Positions 42,991-53,004 of a stretch of 64,000 bases of DNA are shown piece after piece. The position numbers and the translations under genes are program-made. How positions within the stretch are numbered: the first letter of the stretch is position 1; each line of letters starts with the position of its first letter. The notes beneath the pieces were generated by a model that saw nothing but the letters and a program-made list of their open reading frames with translations, had not been told where the DNA came from and did no database searches. Source of the DNA: Brevibacterium yomogidense (GTDB lineage Bacteria > Actinomycetota > Actinomycetes > Actinomycetales > Brevibacteriaceae); NCBI RefSeq assembly GCF_016107685.1, contig NZ_JABASY010000001.1, positions 958,187 through 1,022,186 on the forward strand. Direction: 5' to 3'.

Positions 42991-45846
42991 GTGTCTTCGT
43001 TCCTCTACGACCTCGGTCGGTCCTGCTTCCACCGCCGCAAGACCGTCGTCGCCGTGTGGCTCGCGCTGCTCGCCATCATCCTCGGGTCCGTCGCACTGTT
43101 CTCCGAGTCCTTCGAGGACGACTTCGAGCTGCCCGGGGCGGAATCGCAGGAGGCGCTCGACTCCCTCGCGCTCACCTTCCCGGAGGTGTCCGGCGCCAGC
43201 GCGCAGGTGGTCGTGGCAGCAGCGGACGGCGGCAGGATCGACGAGGCCCCCTACCGTGAGGCGATCGAGGACGCGGTGGACGGTTTCGGCGATCTGCCGC
43301 ACGTGGAGATGGCGACGTCGCCGTTCGACGAAGCGGTCGAGGGCACCGTCAACGACGACCGCTCGGCCGTCCTCATCTCCCTGCAGTACGACGACGCGGT
43401 CGCGAACCTGCCCGATTCGACGCTCACGGACCTCGAGGACGCGGTCGACGACCTCGTCGCGGACCTGCCGGACGGGTCGCAGGGCTCACCGGGCGGAGAG
43501 CTCTTCACCGTCACCAACATCAGCCTCTCCATCGTCGAAGTGATCGGCGTGATCGTCGCCTTCGTCGTCCTCCTGCTCACGCTCGGATCGCTGCGGGCTG
43601 CAGGCATGCCGCTCGTGTCGGCGCTGCTGGCCGTCGCGATCGGCCTGCTGCTGGTCGTCCTGTCGACGGCGTTCTTCACCGTGAACTCGACGACCCCGAT
43701 GCTCGCGCTCATGCTGGGTCTGGCCGTCGGCATCGACTACGCGCTCTTCATCGTGTCCCGTCACCGCATGTTCCTCGAGGAGGGACTCCCCGCCGACGAG
43801 GCCGCCGCGCGGGCCAACGCGACCTCCGGATCCGCGGTCGTCTTCGCCGGAGTGACCGTCATGGTCGCCCTCACCGGCCTGTCCGTCGCGGGCATCCCCT
43901 TCCTCGCCGTCATGGGCATCGCCGCCGCGATCACGGTCGCCGTGGCCGTGGCCGTGTCGCTCACCCTCCTGCCCGCCCTGCTGGGCTTCGCGGGTGACCG
44001 GCTGCGTCCCAAGCCCCGCAAGGAGGGGAGGCCCCGCAGGACGGGGAGGAAGACCGCTGCCGAGGCCCCGACCGGGTCCCGGCCCGCCGCACCGGTCGAG
44101 GCTGCCGGGGCGCAGGCTCCCGCTGCCGAGGCCCCGACGGCCTCCGCTCCGGCCGGTGACTCCGCCCGGCCGACCCCCGCCCAGCGCTTCTACGCCGGGT
44201 GGGTGGGCGCGGCCATCAAGTGGCCCGCACTCACGATCATCGTCATCATCGTGGGCCTGGGGCTCTTCCTCATCCCCGCGTCTAAGCTCGAACTCGCCCT
44301 GCCGAACGGCGGCGGCGCGGAGGAGGGGACGGCGCAGAAGGTGTCCTACGACCTCATCGAGGACGAGTTCGGCGCAGGCTTCAACGGACCCCTCGTCATC
44401 ACGGCGGACATCATCTCCTCCGACGACCCCCTGGGCGACATCGAGGCGATGGGCGACGACATCGAAGAGGTCGAGGGCGTCGAGAAGGTCATCATGGCTA
44501 CCCCCAACCGCAACGCGGACACCGGCATCGTCCAGGTGATCCCGACGACCGCGCCCGACTCCCCGGAGACGGAGGCGACCGTCGAACGCATCCGCGCGCT
44601 CGAATCGCAGTTCCTCGACGACTACGGGTTCCAGATCGCGGTGACGGGTTCGACGGCGATCGCGATCGACATCAGCTCACAGCTGGGAGGGGCGCTGCTG
44701 CCGTTCGGCGTGTTCGTCGTGGGCTTCTCGCTCCTGCTGCTCATGGTCGTGTTCCGGTCGCTGGTCGTGCCGATCAAGGCGACGCTGGGCTTCCTGCTGT
44801 CCGTCATCACCGCATTCGGCGCCGTCGTCCTCGTGTTCCACGAAGGGATCTTCGCCGGGCCGCTGGGCATCGCGGAGACGGGGCCGGTCATCAGCTTCCT
44901 GCCGATCATCCTCATGGGCATCCTCTTCGGCCTCGCGATGGACTACGAGGTGTTCCTGGTGTCCGGGATGCGGGAGGCGTACGTGCACGGGGCGGATGCG
45001 AGGACGGCGATCGTCAAGGGCTTCGTCGCCTCCGCCAAGGTCGTCGCCGCCGCGGCGATCATCATGATCGCGGTGTTCGGTGCGTTCGTGCCGACGGGCG
45101 ACCCCATCATCAAGTCGATCGCGCTGGGCCTGGCGGTCGGTGTCTTCACCGATGCGTTCCTCGTCCGGATGACCCTGGTGCCCGCGGTGCTGGCGCTCCT
45201 GGGGGACCGGGCGTGGGCCCTGCCGCGCTGGCTGGACCGGCTCCTGCCGAAGGTCGACGTGGAGGGCGAGGGCCTCGTCCACCAGGTCGAGCTGCGGGAC
45301 TGGCCGCACCCGGGTGCGGACTACGCGGCCTACGGCGAAAGCCTCGCCATCGAGCACGCGGACGGTGAAGCCGTCTACGCGGACATCGACGTGTCCGTGT
45401 CGCCCGGTGACGTGCTCGCCGTGTCCGGCCACGGGTCCTCCGCGCTCCTGCTCACCCTGTCCGGGCGGATCGTCCCGGACCACGGCATCCTCAAGGTCGC
45501 CGGCATGGTCGTGCCGGAGGAGAACCGGAAGATCCGCCGCGAGGTCCCCTTCCTCACCCTCGACTCACCGGACGCGGGGCTCATGGTCGACGCGGCGACG
45601 ATGCGCAGGATGGCGAAGAACCCGCCCGCCCTCCTCGTGCTCGACCACGCCGACCGCCCGCACGACCGGGACACCGCCGACGCGACGGCCACGCTCGTGA
45701 CCGCCGCGATCGAGGCCGGATCCGCCGTCGTCCTGGGGCTCGTCGACCAGCGGGCGGACTGGATGATCCCCGCCCAGGTGCTCTACACACAGCTCGATCT
45801 CGAGGCCGGCCGCCTCGCCGCCCACTCCACCGGAGGTACCCCCTGA
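42991..45846 (+). CDS. MMPL/RND transporter with C-terminal degenerate ABC-ATPase-like domain
   Basis: This is a proton-driven lipid or drug exporter of the MMPL type. It has two repeats of a large extracytoplasmic loop and membrane bundles, with GLAVGIDYALFIVSRHRMFLEEG and GILFGLAMDYEVFLVSGMREAYVHGA as the paired family motifs. A linker rich in Ala/Pro occurs near residues 345-395. From about residue 755 an extra domain resembles an ABC ATPase. SPGDVLAVSGHGSSALLLTLSGRIVPDHGILKVAGMVVPEE follows the usual layout around Walker A but lacks the GK[ST] lysine. ALLVLDHADRP is Walker B-like. The GTG start is 42991. It is coupled to the YhgE gene by a one-base overlap. Confidence 0.85.
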   Translation: MSSFLYDLGRSCFHRRKTVVAVWLALLAIILGSVALFSESFEDDFELPGAESQEALDSLALTFPEVSGASAQVVVAAADGGRIDEAPYREAIEDAVDGFGDLPHVEMATSPFDEAVEGTVNDDRSAVLISLQYDDAVANLPDSTLTDLEDAVDDLVADLPDGSQGSPGGELFTVTNISLSIVEVIGVIVAFVVLLLTLGSLRAAGMPLVSALLAVAIGLLLVVLSTAFFTVNSTTPMLALMLGLAVGIDYALFIVSRHRMFLEEGLPADEAAARANATSGSAVVFAGVTVMVALTGLSVAGIPFLAVMGIAAAITVAVAVAVSLTLLPALLGFAGDRLRPKPRKEGRPRRTGRKTAAEAPTGSRPAAPVEAAGAQAPAAEAPTASAPAGDSARPTPAQRFYAGWVGAAIKWPALTIIVIIVGLGLFLIPASKLELALPNGGGAEEGTAQKVSYDLIEDEFGAGFNGPLVITADIISSDDPLGDIEAMGDDIEEVEGVEKVIMATPNRNADTGIVQVIPTTAPDSPETEATVERIRALESQFLDDYGFQIAVTGSTAIAIDISSQLGGALLPFGVFVVGFSLLLLMVVFRSLVVPIKATLGFLLSVITAFGAVVLVFHEGIFAGPLGIAETGPVISFLPIILMGILFGLAMDYEVFLVSGMREAYVHGADARTAIVKGFVASAKVVAAAAIIMIAVFGAFVPTGDPIIKSIALGLAVGVFTDAFLVRMTLVPAVLALLGDRAWALPRWLDRLLPKVDVEGEGLVHQVELRDWPHPGADYAAYGESLAIEHADGEAVYADIDVSVSPGDVLAVSGHGSSALLLTLSGRIVPDHGILKVAGMVVPEENRKIRREVPFLTLDSPDAGLMVDAATMRRMAKNPPALLVLDHADRPHDRDTADATATLVTAAIEAGSAVVLGLVDQRADWMIPAQVLYTQLDLEAGRLAAHSTGGTP

Positions 45847-48416
45847 TGACGATGTTCGAACGTGCGGACTCGGACAAGAGAGTCACCTGGCTCACCCTCG
45901 TGGGCCTCGTGCTCGTCCCCGTCCTCATCGCCGCGGGATTCGTCTTCGCCACGTGGAAGGCCGGTGACCGGCTCGATCACGTCACCGCCGCCATCGTGAA
46001 CACGGACGAAGGCGCGGAGATCGACGGGCAGCAGGTGCCGCTGGGACGCCAGCTGGCGGCAGGCCTCGTCGATGCGGACGAGGACGAGAACATCGACTGG
46101 GTGCTGTCCGACGAGGACGACGCGGAGGAGGGACTGTCGGACGGCCGATACGCCGCCACCGTCACGATCCCCGAAGGCTTCTCCAAAGCAGTCGTCTCTG
46201 CGACGGACGACGACCCGATGGCCGCGGAGCAGGCGACGCTCGACGTCGTGAGCTCGCGGATCTCCCCCCTGGCGGACACGGTCATCGTCCAGGCGATCAC
46301 GTCCGCTGCCACCTCCATGTTCAACGAGGAGTGGTCGAAGCAGTACCTCGACGGGGTCTTCGTGGGCTTCAACGAGATGGGCGACCAGATGCGCGAGATG
46401 GGGGATGCCGCTGACCAGCTCGCGACCGGCGCCGACGAACTCGACTCCGGTGTGGGCGAACTGTCCGACGGGGCCGGTGAGCTGTCGGAGAACTCCGGCC
46501 AGATCGCCGACGGCGCCGGCGCACTGGGCGACGGCGTGGACGGCATCGCGGACGGCGCGTCCGGGCTGTCCGACGGTGCCTCCGCACTGGCGGACGGCGT
46601 GGATGAGCTGGACGACGGTGCCCAGGGCCTCGCCGACGGGGCAGGGGACCTGTCACGGGGCCTCGGCGACCTGTCGGACGGAGTCACGGACCTGCCCGAC
46701 CAGACGCAGCAGCTGGCGGACGGCGCCTCCGACCTGGACGACGGCGCGAGCCAGCTGTCCGACGGCGTCGACGAGTACACGACCGGCGTCGACGAGATCA
46801 TCGACGGTTTCGCAGGCGACGACGACGGCGGCGTCCAGGACCTCGCCGACGGGATGGACGAGCTCGACGACGGCGCGGACCAGTTGGCCGACGGCGCGCA
46901 GGGCGTGTCCGACGGCCTCGGCGACTACCAGAGCGGCCTCGAAGATGGAGCTGAGGGAGCGGGCCAGCTCGCGCAGTCACCGCAGCCGCTCACGGTGAGC
47001 ACGCTCGTCGACGCGGGCGTCATCGGCGCGGACGAAGGCGCGCAGCTCGAGGGGCAGATCGCGCAGATGTGCGACGCCGGGGACGACCCGGCCGCGTGCG
47101 AGGACGTGTTCCTCCGCGGGTTCGCCTCGGGGCTCGCGGGAGGACTGGGCGGAGCGGCCTCGGGCCTCGACGCGCAGGACCCTGAGACCGGCATGTCGCT
47201 CAAGGACGGTGCCGGTGGCGTCGCCGACGGTGCCGCCGACCTGTCGGACGGGATCGGGCAGGCTGCCGACGGCGTCCAGGAGCTCGCCGACGGCATGGGT
47301 GAACTGTCCGACAGCGCACCGCAGCTCCTCGCGGCATCCGAACAGCTGCGCGACGGGGCGTCCGGCCTGTCCGACGGGACCGGCGAGTACGCGGACGGTG
47401 TCCAGCAGCTGGCCGATGGCGTGGGACCGCTCGTCGACGGCATCGAGCAGTCCAGCGACGGGGCCGGCCAGCTCGCCGACGGAGCCGGAGCGTTCGCCGA
47501 CGGCGTGGGCCAGTTGGGAGACGGCGCCGGACAGCTGTCCGACGGCGCGGACCAACTGGCGGACGGAGCCGGCGAACTGGGCACCGGCATGCACGAGTAC
47601 ACGGTCGGGCTGGGACAGTACACCGACGGCGTCGTGCAGTTGGCCGACGGCACGGAGCAGCTGCGGGACGGCACGGAGCAGCTGGCGGACGGAACGGGCG
47701 AGTTCGCGGACGGCATCGCCGAAGGCGCAGACGAGGTCCCCAGCTACGACCAGGAGGAGCGGGACAACCTCACCGAGGTCGTGTCCCAGGCGATCGGCGG
47801 GGACCGGGCGGGGGTCTCCGGGCTCACGCAGGGGTCGACCGTCGCGCTGCTCGTCATCATGGCGATGTGGATCGGCGCGCTGGTGACCTACACGATCGTG
47901 CGGGCGGTGCCGGCACGGGCGCTCACCTCACGCGATCCGTCGTGGAAGGTGCTGTTCACGGGCCTCACACCCGGGCTGGTCGTGGGCGTCGTCCAGTCCG
48001 TCGTCCTCGCGGTGCTCGTCCACGCGGTCCTCGGTCTGCCGATCTTCGACTTCCCACCGCTGCTCCTCCTGCTACTCTTCGCGGCGCTCACGTTCGCTGC
48101 CGTGACGTTCGCGCTCACGGCGTGGCTGGGTGGAGTGGGCAGGCTCATCGGGGTCGGTCTGGTCGTCGTTGCGATCGCAGGGCGCCTCGTGAGCGCCGTG
48201 CCCGCATGGTTCGACGCGCTCGCACCGATCCTGCCCCTCACACCGGCCATGAACGGCGTTGCGGCGCTCGCAGCGGGAGCACCCGGTGTCGGTGCGGCCG
48301 TGGGCGGTCTGCTGGGCTGGCTCGTGGTGGGACTGGTCGGTGCGTACGCCGCCGTCGTCCGCAGTCGGATGGCCGGCAGCAGCGGACTCGCCCGTCTCTC
48401 CCGCAGCGGCGCCTGA
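45846..48416 (+). CDS. YhgE/Pip family membrane protein with ADG repeats
   Basis: This is a large membrane protein of the YhgE/Pip family, related to ABC-2 permeases and to phage-infection and type VII-associated proteins. One N-terminal helix (LTLVGLVLVPVLIAAGFVFATW) precedes an extracytoplasmic region. From about residue 190 to 635 this consists mostly of a repeating pattern x-L-[AS]-D-G-A, a predicted long coiled coil. About five C-terminal helices follow (VALLVIMAMWIGALVTYTIVRA onward). It has 856 residues. Starting at the MMPL stop, it probably forms an export apparatus with that protein. The substrate is unknown. Confidence 0.88.
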   Translation: MTMFERADSDKRVTWLTLVGLVLVPVLIAAGFVFATWKAGDRLDHVTAAIVNTDEGAEIDGQQVPLGRQLAAGLVDADEDENIDWVLSDEDDAEEGLSDGRYAATVTIPEGFSKAVVSATDDDPMAAEQATLDVVSSRISPLADTVIVQAITSAATSMFNEEWSKQYLDGVFVGFNEMGDQMREMGDAADQLATGADELDSGVGELSDGAGELSENSGQIADGAGALGDGVDGIADGASGLSDGASALADGVDELDDGAQGLADGAGDLSRGLGDLSDGVTDLPDQTQQLADGASDLDDGASQLSDGVDEYTTGVDEIIDGFAGDDDGGVQDLADGMDELDDGADQLADGAQGVSDGLGDYQSGLEDGAEGAGQLAQSPQPLTVSTLVDAGVIGADEGAQLEGQIAQMCDAGDDPAACEDVFLRGFASGLAGGLGGAASGLDAQDPETGMSLKDGAGGVADGAADLSDGIGQAADGVQELADGMGELSDSAPQLLAASEQLRDGASGLSDGTGEYADGVQQLADGVGPLVDGIEQSSDGAGQLADGAGAFADGVGQLGDGAGQLSDGADQLADGAGELGTGMHEYTVGLGQYTDGVVQLADGTEQLRDGTEQLADGTGEFADGIAEGADEVPSYDQEERDNLTEVVSQAIGGDRAGVSGLTQGSTVALLVIMAMWIGALVTYTIVRAVPARALTSRDPSWKVLFTGLTPGLVVGVVQSVVLAVLVHAVLGLPIFDFPPLLLLLLFAALTFAAVTFALTAWLGGVGRLIGVGLVVVAIAGRLVSAVPAWFDALAPILPLTPAMNGVAALAAGAPGVGAAVGGLLGWLVVGLVGAYAAVVRSRMAGSSGLARLSRSGA

Positions 48417-48420
48417 GCGC

Positions 48421-50445
48421 TCAGCCGAGGCCGAGGGCGGCGCGCGCGACGGCATCCGCGTCGCGCAGGGTCTGCGCGTCGGAGTCCGGGTTCGCGGCGA
48501 TCGCGAGGCCCATCTGGACGGACGACAGCTGGATCGACATGCAGTAGCGGGCAGGGTGGATGCGGTCGTGTGCGTCGACCGTCCGGTACGGGGACTCCGT
48601 GACGGCGAGCCCCGTCGACTGCACGCGGGTGCCGTCCTCCAGTTCGTGGACGGCGGCGCGCAGCTGACCGCGCTCCATCATGCCGCGGACGAGCGTGTCA
48701 TCGGCCTGGAGGACACGGTTCGCAGGCGAACTCGCGTCGATGAGGGCGCGGGCGCGGAGGGTGCCGGGAACGGCGGGACTGGCCGCCACGAAGGCCGCCG
48801 TCTCCGCCGACCGCGACGGGGTGATGCGGACCTGCGGTCCCGCGAAGTCGACGAGGCCCGCGTCCGCGAGGGCGATGAGCTCCGCGTAGCGCTGCGGCGG
48901 GGGCCCGTCGCACATGCCGGACACGAAGTCCTCGAACCATCCGCGCACGTCGTGCACGAAGCTGGCGGGAGACATCCGGTCGTCGGCGACGAGCTCCTTG
49001 AGCAGCGTGCGGGCCCGCCACAGGACCGGGAACAGCGCTTTGAGCGGAGACCTGTCCGGACCCGCGAGCGACTCCGCCAGGTCCGCGCGGAGGAAGTCCA
49101 TGAGCGCTTCCCGGAGGGCGTCCCGGTGCGGGAAGGGATCGTCGCCCAGCGGCCGCAGCAGGCGGCGCATGTCGAAGATGAGGTGCGGCTCCGCCTCGAT
49201 GACGGACCGCGTGAGCACCCGCTCCTCACGGATGTGCCAGCGTTCCGATTCGCGCGAGGCGTCAGCACGGACGACCCGGTCGACCGCGGTCCGCAGAGCG
49301 CCCAGCAGCTTCGCAGGATCCTCCGCGAAGGCGTCTGGACGGGTGCGCGCCAGCACCGAGTACCAGGCGAACCGCAGGTCCGCGAGGATGATCGGCCACA
49401 GCTGCTCGTCGAACCGCAGCCCATCGCCCCGGACGGGCAGCCGGTCGACGGTGGAGTGCGTGAAGAACTGCAGCTGCGCCGACGGCTTCGTGGGCAGGGG
49501 ATGTTCCGACGTGATCGGCTTCGAGCGGTACGGCACTCCCCGGCGTGACCCGGGGACGAGGACCGGCTCGTCACCGCTGGGAGAGTACGTGAGGGGAGAG
49601 CCGTCGCCGTCAGCGGGGAGGAACGTCCCGCCCCGGCCGTGGGTCAGCAGCGACTGGAGGTCGAAGAAGTTGAGGCCGAACCCGCGGATGAGGACCGGTT
49701 CACCGGCCGGCAGGCGGTCGACGGGGGTCTCCGCCGGCAGGCCGGGAGGCAGATAGGTGAGTCCGGCGTCCCGGGCGAAGCGCTGCCACTCCGCTCGTTC
49801 ATCGCTCACTGCTGCGGGTATGTGGCCCACGCAGAGGACGACCGCGTCCACCTCGAGGGTGCGTCCGTCGGACAGCGAGAGCGTCTGGGGCGGCAGGGTC
49901 GTGCGTCCGGGCGGGGGAGTGGTCGCCGGACCCGGAGTCGACGGGGCGTCGTGGACCGCAGTCACCTCGACCGGCTCATGGACGATCCGCACGTGTGCGG
50001 GGGCGCCGGAGGTGATGCGGTCCCAGCTCCAGGAGAGGTAGCGGCCGTAGGTGCGACGTGGGGCGAAGACACCTCCGGGACGATCGGGCTCGGCGGCCTG
50101 CGCGGAAGCCTGTGGAACTCCCTGCTCAGCAGGCTGCTGAGCAGACTGCTGAGCAGCCGCCCACGAGGCCATGGAGGGACCCGTCCCCGTGTGCGCCATC
50201 CGGCACGACGAGTCGGGGAAGACCGTCTGCTCCTCGACGACCGTGTTCATGAGGAGGTGCGGCGACTGCGCCGTCTGCCACACGCGTCCCGCACCCGGGG
50301 GGAACGGATCCAGGACGTGGATGCGGACGCTGCGGGGCGCCTCGGCGGCGGTGCCTGCGTGCGCGGTGTGGGCGACCAGCCGTTCGAGCACGGTGAGGCC
50401 GCGAGGACCGGCTCCGACGATGCCGATCCGCAGAGGACCTGCCAC
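48421..50445 (-). CDS. FAD/NAD(P)-binding protein (FAD_NAD_binding_9 type)
   Basis: This is a large flavoprotein-like protein of unknown reaction. The nucleotide motif RIGIVGAGPRGLTVLERLVAH opens it. HVLDPFPPGAGRVWQ, LLMNTVVEEQTVFPDSS, YGRYLSWSWDRI and VVLCVGHIPA are family features, and LIRGFGLNFFDLQSLLTHGRGG is the strongest family segment. The C-terminal half is mainly helical. It has 674 residues. It starts three bases after the LCP gene stop, so the two are probably one operon. Members of this family occur near siderophore and amino-acid pathways, but nothing here fixes a role. Confidence 0.75.
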   Translation of the reverse strand: MAGPLRIGIVGAGPRGLTVLERLVAHTAHAGTAAEAPRSVRIHVLDPFPPGAGRVWQTAQSPHLLMNTVVEEQTVFPDSSCRMAHTGTGPSMASWAAAQQSAQQPAEQGVPQASAQAAEPDRPGGVFAPRRTYGRYLSWSWDRITSGAPAHVRIVHEPVEVTAVHDAPSTPGPATTPPPGRTTLPPQTLSLSDGRTLEVDAVVLCVGHIPAAVSDERAEWQRFARDAGLTYLPPGLPAETPVDRLPAGEPVLIRGFGLNFFDLQSLLTHGRGGTFLPADGDGSPLTYSPSGDEPVLVPGSRRGVPYRSKPITSEHPLPTKPSAQLQFFTHSTVDRLPVRGDGLRFDEQLWPIILADLRFAWYSVLARTRPDAFAEDPAKLLGALRTAVDRVVRADASRESERWHIREERVLTRSVIEAEPHLIFDMRRLLRPLGDDPFPHRDALREALMDFLRADLAESLAGPDRSPLKALFPVLWRARTLLKELVADDRMSPASFVHDVRGWFEDFVSGMCDGPPPQRYAELIALADAGLVDFAGPQVRITPSRSAETAAFVAASPAVPGTLRARALIDASSPANRVLQADDTLVRGMMERGQLRAAVHELEDGTRVQSTGLAVTESPYRTVDAHDRIHPARYCMSIQLSSVQMGLAIAANPDSDAQTLRDADAVARAALGLG

Positions 50446-50448
50446 GGA

Positions 50449-52782
50449 TCAGGCCTCCTCGTCGCCGGGCCAGCCCGGCCACCCGGTCCCGGGGGTGTAG
50501 CCCTTCGGGTAGCACTTGCCCTCGGAGTCCTCGATGCCGGCGGCGGGGGCGCCGGTGGGTTCGGGCTCCTCCGTCTCCTCGGGCTCTTCCGTCTCCTCGA
50601 CGGCCTCGTCCTCCGCCTGGCTGGGTTCGGCCGGGTCGATCTGCTCCTGGACCCATTCGTGGAGCAGATCGTAGTCGGGGTTCGTGGTCGACGTGACGTC
50701 GTTCGTGATCTGGGCGGACTTGATCTCCCCGCGCTGCATCGCGACGGCGAGCTCCACGAAAGCGCTCACCTCGCTCTGGGGCACGTCGGTGAGGATGTTG
50801 CGTCCCGCGGAGCCCGCGAGCTTCGGATAGGCGATCGCGAGCTCCTGCGGGTTCACCTGGTCGAGCGTGAGCTTGAGCATGCGCTGCTGCCGGCACATGC
50901 GGTCGTAGTTGTCAGCGCCGTCGCGCGACCGGACGTACCAGAGCGCCTGCGATCCGGCGAGCTTCTGCTCACCCGGGTCGATCCACCCGTGGATGGGGTT
51001 CTTCATCCCCGTGTTGAGGTTCGTGCCGCCACCGATCGGGATGGGGCGCTCCACGTCGATCTTCACCCCGCCGATCGCGTCCACGACGTCCTCGAAACCC
51101 TGCATGTCGACGCTCGCATAGTAGTCGAGGCCCAGTCCCAGCGATCCCTCGACCGCCTGCATCGTCGCCTCCATGCCGACGTCGAGCTCATCCGAGACGT
51201 CGCCCACTTCGTCCGGGTACTCCTCCGCCCAGGTCCAGACGGCGTTGATCATGCTCTCCTCGGGGCCGAACCCGTCGAAGCCGTAGGGGAACCGCTCTGC
51301 GAGCTGTGAGCCCTCCGGGAACTGGGCCCGGTTGAGGTTGCGGGGCACGCTGATGAGGGTGGTGTTGCCGGAGGCCGGCTTGATGGAGGCGACGAGCATC
51401 GTGTCCGGGCGGGTGCCTTCGCGTCCGTCCCCGTTGTCACGGCCGATGAGGAAGACGTTGATGCGCTCCGTGTCGCCCCACAGGGTCTCGATGTCGACGC
51501 CCTGCTTCCCGTCGCGGCCGAAGACCTGGATGACGGTGTCCGCCTGGACCTTCGAGTAGGCGGAGCCGACGCCCAGGGGTATGCCCACACAGAGGACGAG
51601 TGACGCGACGAGGCCCCAGCCCAGCCACTTCTGGGCCCCCGTCATCCGCTGGCCCTTCTTCAGCACCGCGTAGGACCGGAGGATCGTGAGCGTCCAGATG
51701 ACGAGGCCGATGAGCAGCACGACCGCGATCGCGTAGAGGATCGTGGGGGAACCTGCGACGCGGGCGACCGCCTTGACCGGTGACCGCCAGATGATCCAGC
51801 CCAGGGCCGCCACGATGACTGCGAGGAAACCCAGCAGCAGGATCCAGCCGGAGGCGCGGCGGCCGCGGATGAGGCCGAGCCCGGGCACCAGCGCTCCGAG
51901 CGTCGTCCACTGGACGATCGACGGGAACGCGTCGCCTTCGCGGCGGGAGTGCCGCGGTGTGGTGTCCTCGTGCGAGGAGGCGGCGGTGTTCGGGGAGGCG
52001 GCGGTGCTCGAGGGAGCGGAGGAAGTCGAGGAAGCCGCGCCGGAGTCGTCGTCCGGCGATGCCGAGGCGGTGGACTCCGAGGCGGTGGTCGCCGCGCCAC
52101 CCGAGGTCGCAGTGCGCGCCGCCGCAGGACTGCCGGCGGCATCGGCGGACGAGACGTGCGAGGGGGCGGAGGAGCGTCGACGGGCGTGGCGTGGGGTGGA
52201 GGCGTCCGCGGCAGGTTCGGCGCTCGCATCGTGCGGGACCTCATCGTGGAAGGTCGGGGCCGCCGGCGCCGGATCGTAGGTGTCCGAATGGGCGCTCTCG
52301 CCGAGCCGGTCCTGCTCCTTCTGCCGGGCGAGGGCTTCCCTGCGTGCGCGGCGTGAGGGGAAGACCTGCGCGGCGAGCCCGTCGTCGGCCTGCGGAGCGG
52401 GAGATGCGCCGGCGTTCGAGTGGGACGGTGCGGTTCCCGTCCCGGCCTCCGCTGCGGGGCGCCAGGTGCCTTCCGCGGACGGCTGCGCGTCGGGAGCGGG
52501 GGAGACAGACTGTCCCGCCTGGGTGCTCTGCCCGGGAAGCGAGTTCTGCCCGGGAGGCGAACCCTGTGGAGGCGACGAGTCCTGTGGGGGTGACGAATCG
52601 CGTGGGGGTGACGAATCGGGTCCGTCGTGGGGGCTCGAGGAGCGGATGCCGTAGAAGTCGTCGCGTCGCACGCCGTCTTCACCGCGGAGTCGGGCACGGG
52701 CGGACGCACGGATCGGGCGTGTGCGGTCGGCAGAGTCGCTGCCGGGGCGCTTCTTCCCGCGACGGTCGTCGGCATGGGCCAC
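50449..52782 (-). CDS. LytR-CpsA-Psr (LCP) family cell-wall glycopolymer ligase
   Basis: This transfers an undecaprenyl-linked glycopolymer onto peptidoglycan. About 285 N-terminal residues are Ser/Pro/Ala/Gln-rich and cytoplasmic, including DSSPPRDSSPPQDSSPPQGS-like repeats. Three membrane helices follow (about 290-420). The extracytoplasmic LCP domain then has VFLIGRDNGDGREGTRPDTMLVASI, VPRNLNRAQFP, YYASVDMQGFEDVVDAIGGVKIDV and LWYVRSRDGADNYDRMCRQQRML. It has 777 residues, against about 350-500 usually, because of the N-terminal extension and acidic C-terminal tail. The GTG start is preceded by GAGGAG. Confidence 0.88.
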   Translation of the reverse strand: MAHADDRRGKKRPGSDSADRTRPIRASARARLRGEDGVRRDDFYGIRSSSPHDGPDSSPPRDSSPPQDSSPPQGSPPGQNSLPGQSTQAGQSVSPAPDAQPSAEGTWRPAAEAGTGTAPSHSNAGASPAPQADDGLAAQVFPSRRARREALARQKEQDRLGESAHSDTYDPAPAAPTFHDEVPHDASAEPAADASTPRHARRRSSAPSHVSSADAAGSPAAARTATSGGAATTASESTASASPDDDSGAASSTSSAPSSTAASPNTAASSHEDTTPRHSRREGDAFPSIVQWTTLGALVPGLGLIRGRRASGWILLLGFLAVIVAALGWIIWRSPVKAVARVAGSPTILYAIAVVLLIGLVIWTLTILRSYAVLKKGQRMTGAQKWLGWGLVASLVLCVGIPLGVGSAYSKVQADTVIQVFGRDGKQGVDIETLWGDTERINVFLIGRDNGDGREGTRPDTMLVASIKPASGNTTLISVPRNLNRAQFPEGSQLAERFPYGFDGFGPEESMINAVWTWAEEYPDEVGDVSDELDVGMEATMQAVEGSLGLGLDYYASVDMQGFEDVVDAIGGVKIDVERPIPIGGGTNLNTGMKNPIHGWIDPGEQKLAGSQALWYVRSRDGADNYDRMCRQQRMLKLTLDQVNPQELAIAYPKLAGSAGRNILTDVPQSEVSAFVELAVAMQRGEIKSAQITNDVTSTTNPDYDLLHEWVQEQIDPAEPSQAEDEAVEETEEPEETEEPEPTGAPAAGIEDSEGKCYPKGYTPGTGWPGWPGDEEA

Positions 52783-53004
52783 TGGTGTGTCTCCTCGGGG
52801 CGGCGCGCGTCATGCCTGGGGGTCGAGTTCAGTCTTCCCTCGGGCTGAAGCGTGTCTGAAGTCAGTCACATGTCTCGCGGGTAATAGTAGGGACTCAACT
52901 TGAGCTTTTGTTGACACCGCTCCGTCTTTTGCGGCGCGGGTTGCCTGTTGTGTACTCTTAAGACGCTGTGCCGAGGTGCGTGATCGCCCGCGGATGCAGC
53001 ATGA

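Noticed and set aside
46400..47730. Dense GGCCGACGG-type DNA repeats
   Set aside because: They are the coding sequence of the LADGA/LSDGA protein repeats, not a separate DNA element.
52894..52904. CTCAA-C-TTGAG palindrome resembling fused HAIR half-sites upstream of tRNA-Ser
   Set aside because: It lacks the 7-base spacer of an HspR site and there is no heat-shock gene nearby. It is probably chance or another operator.
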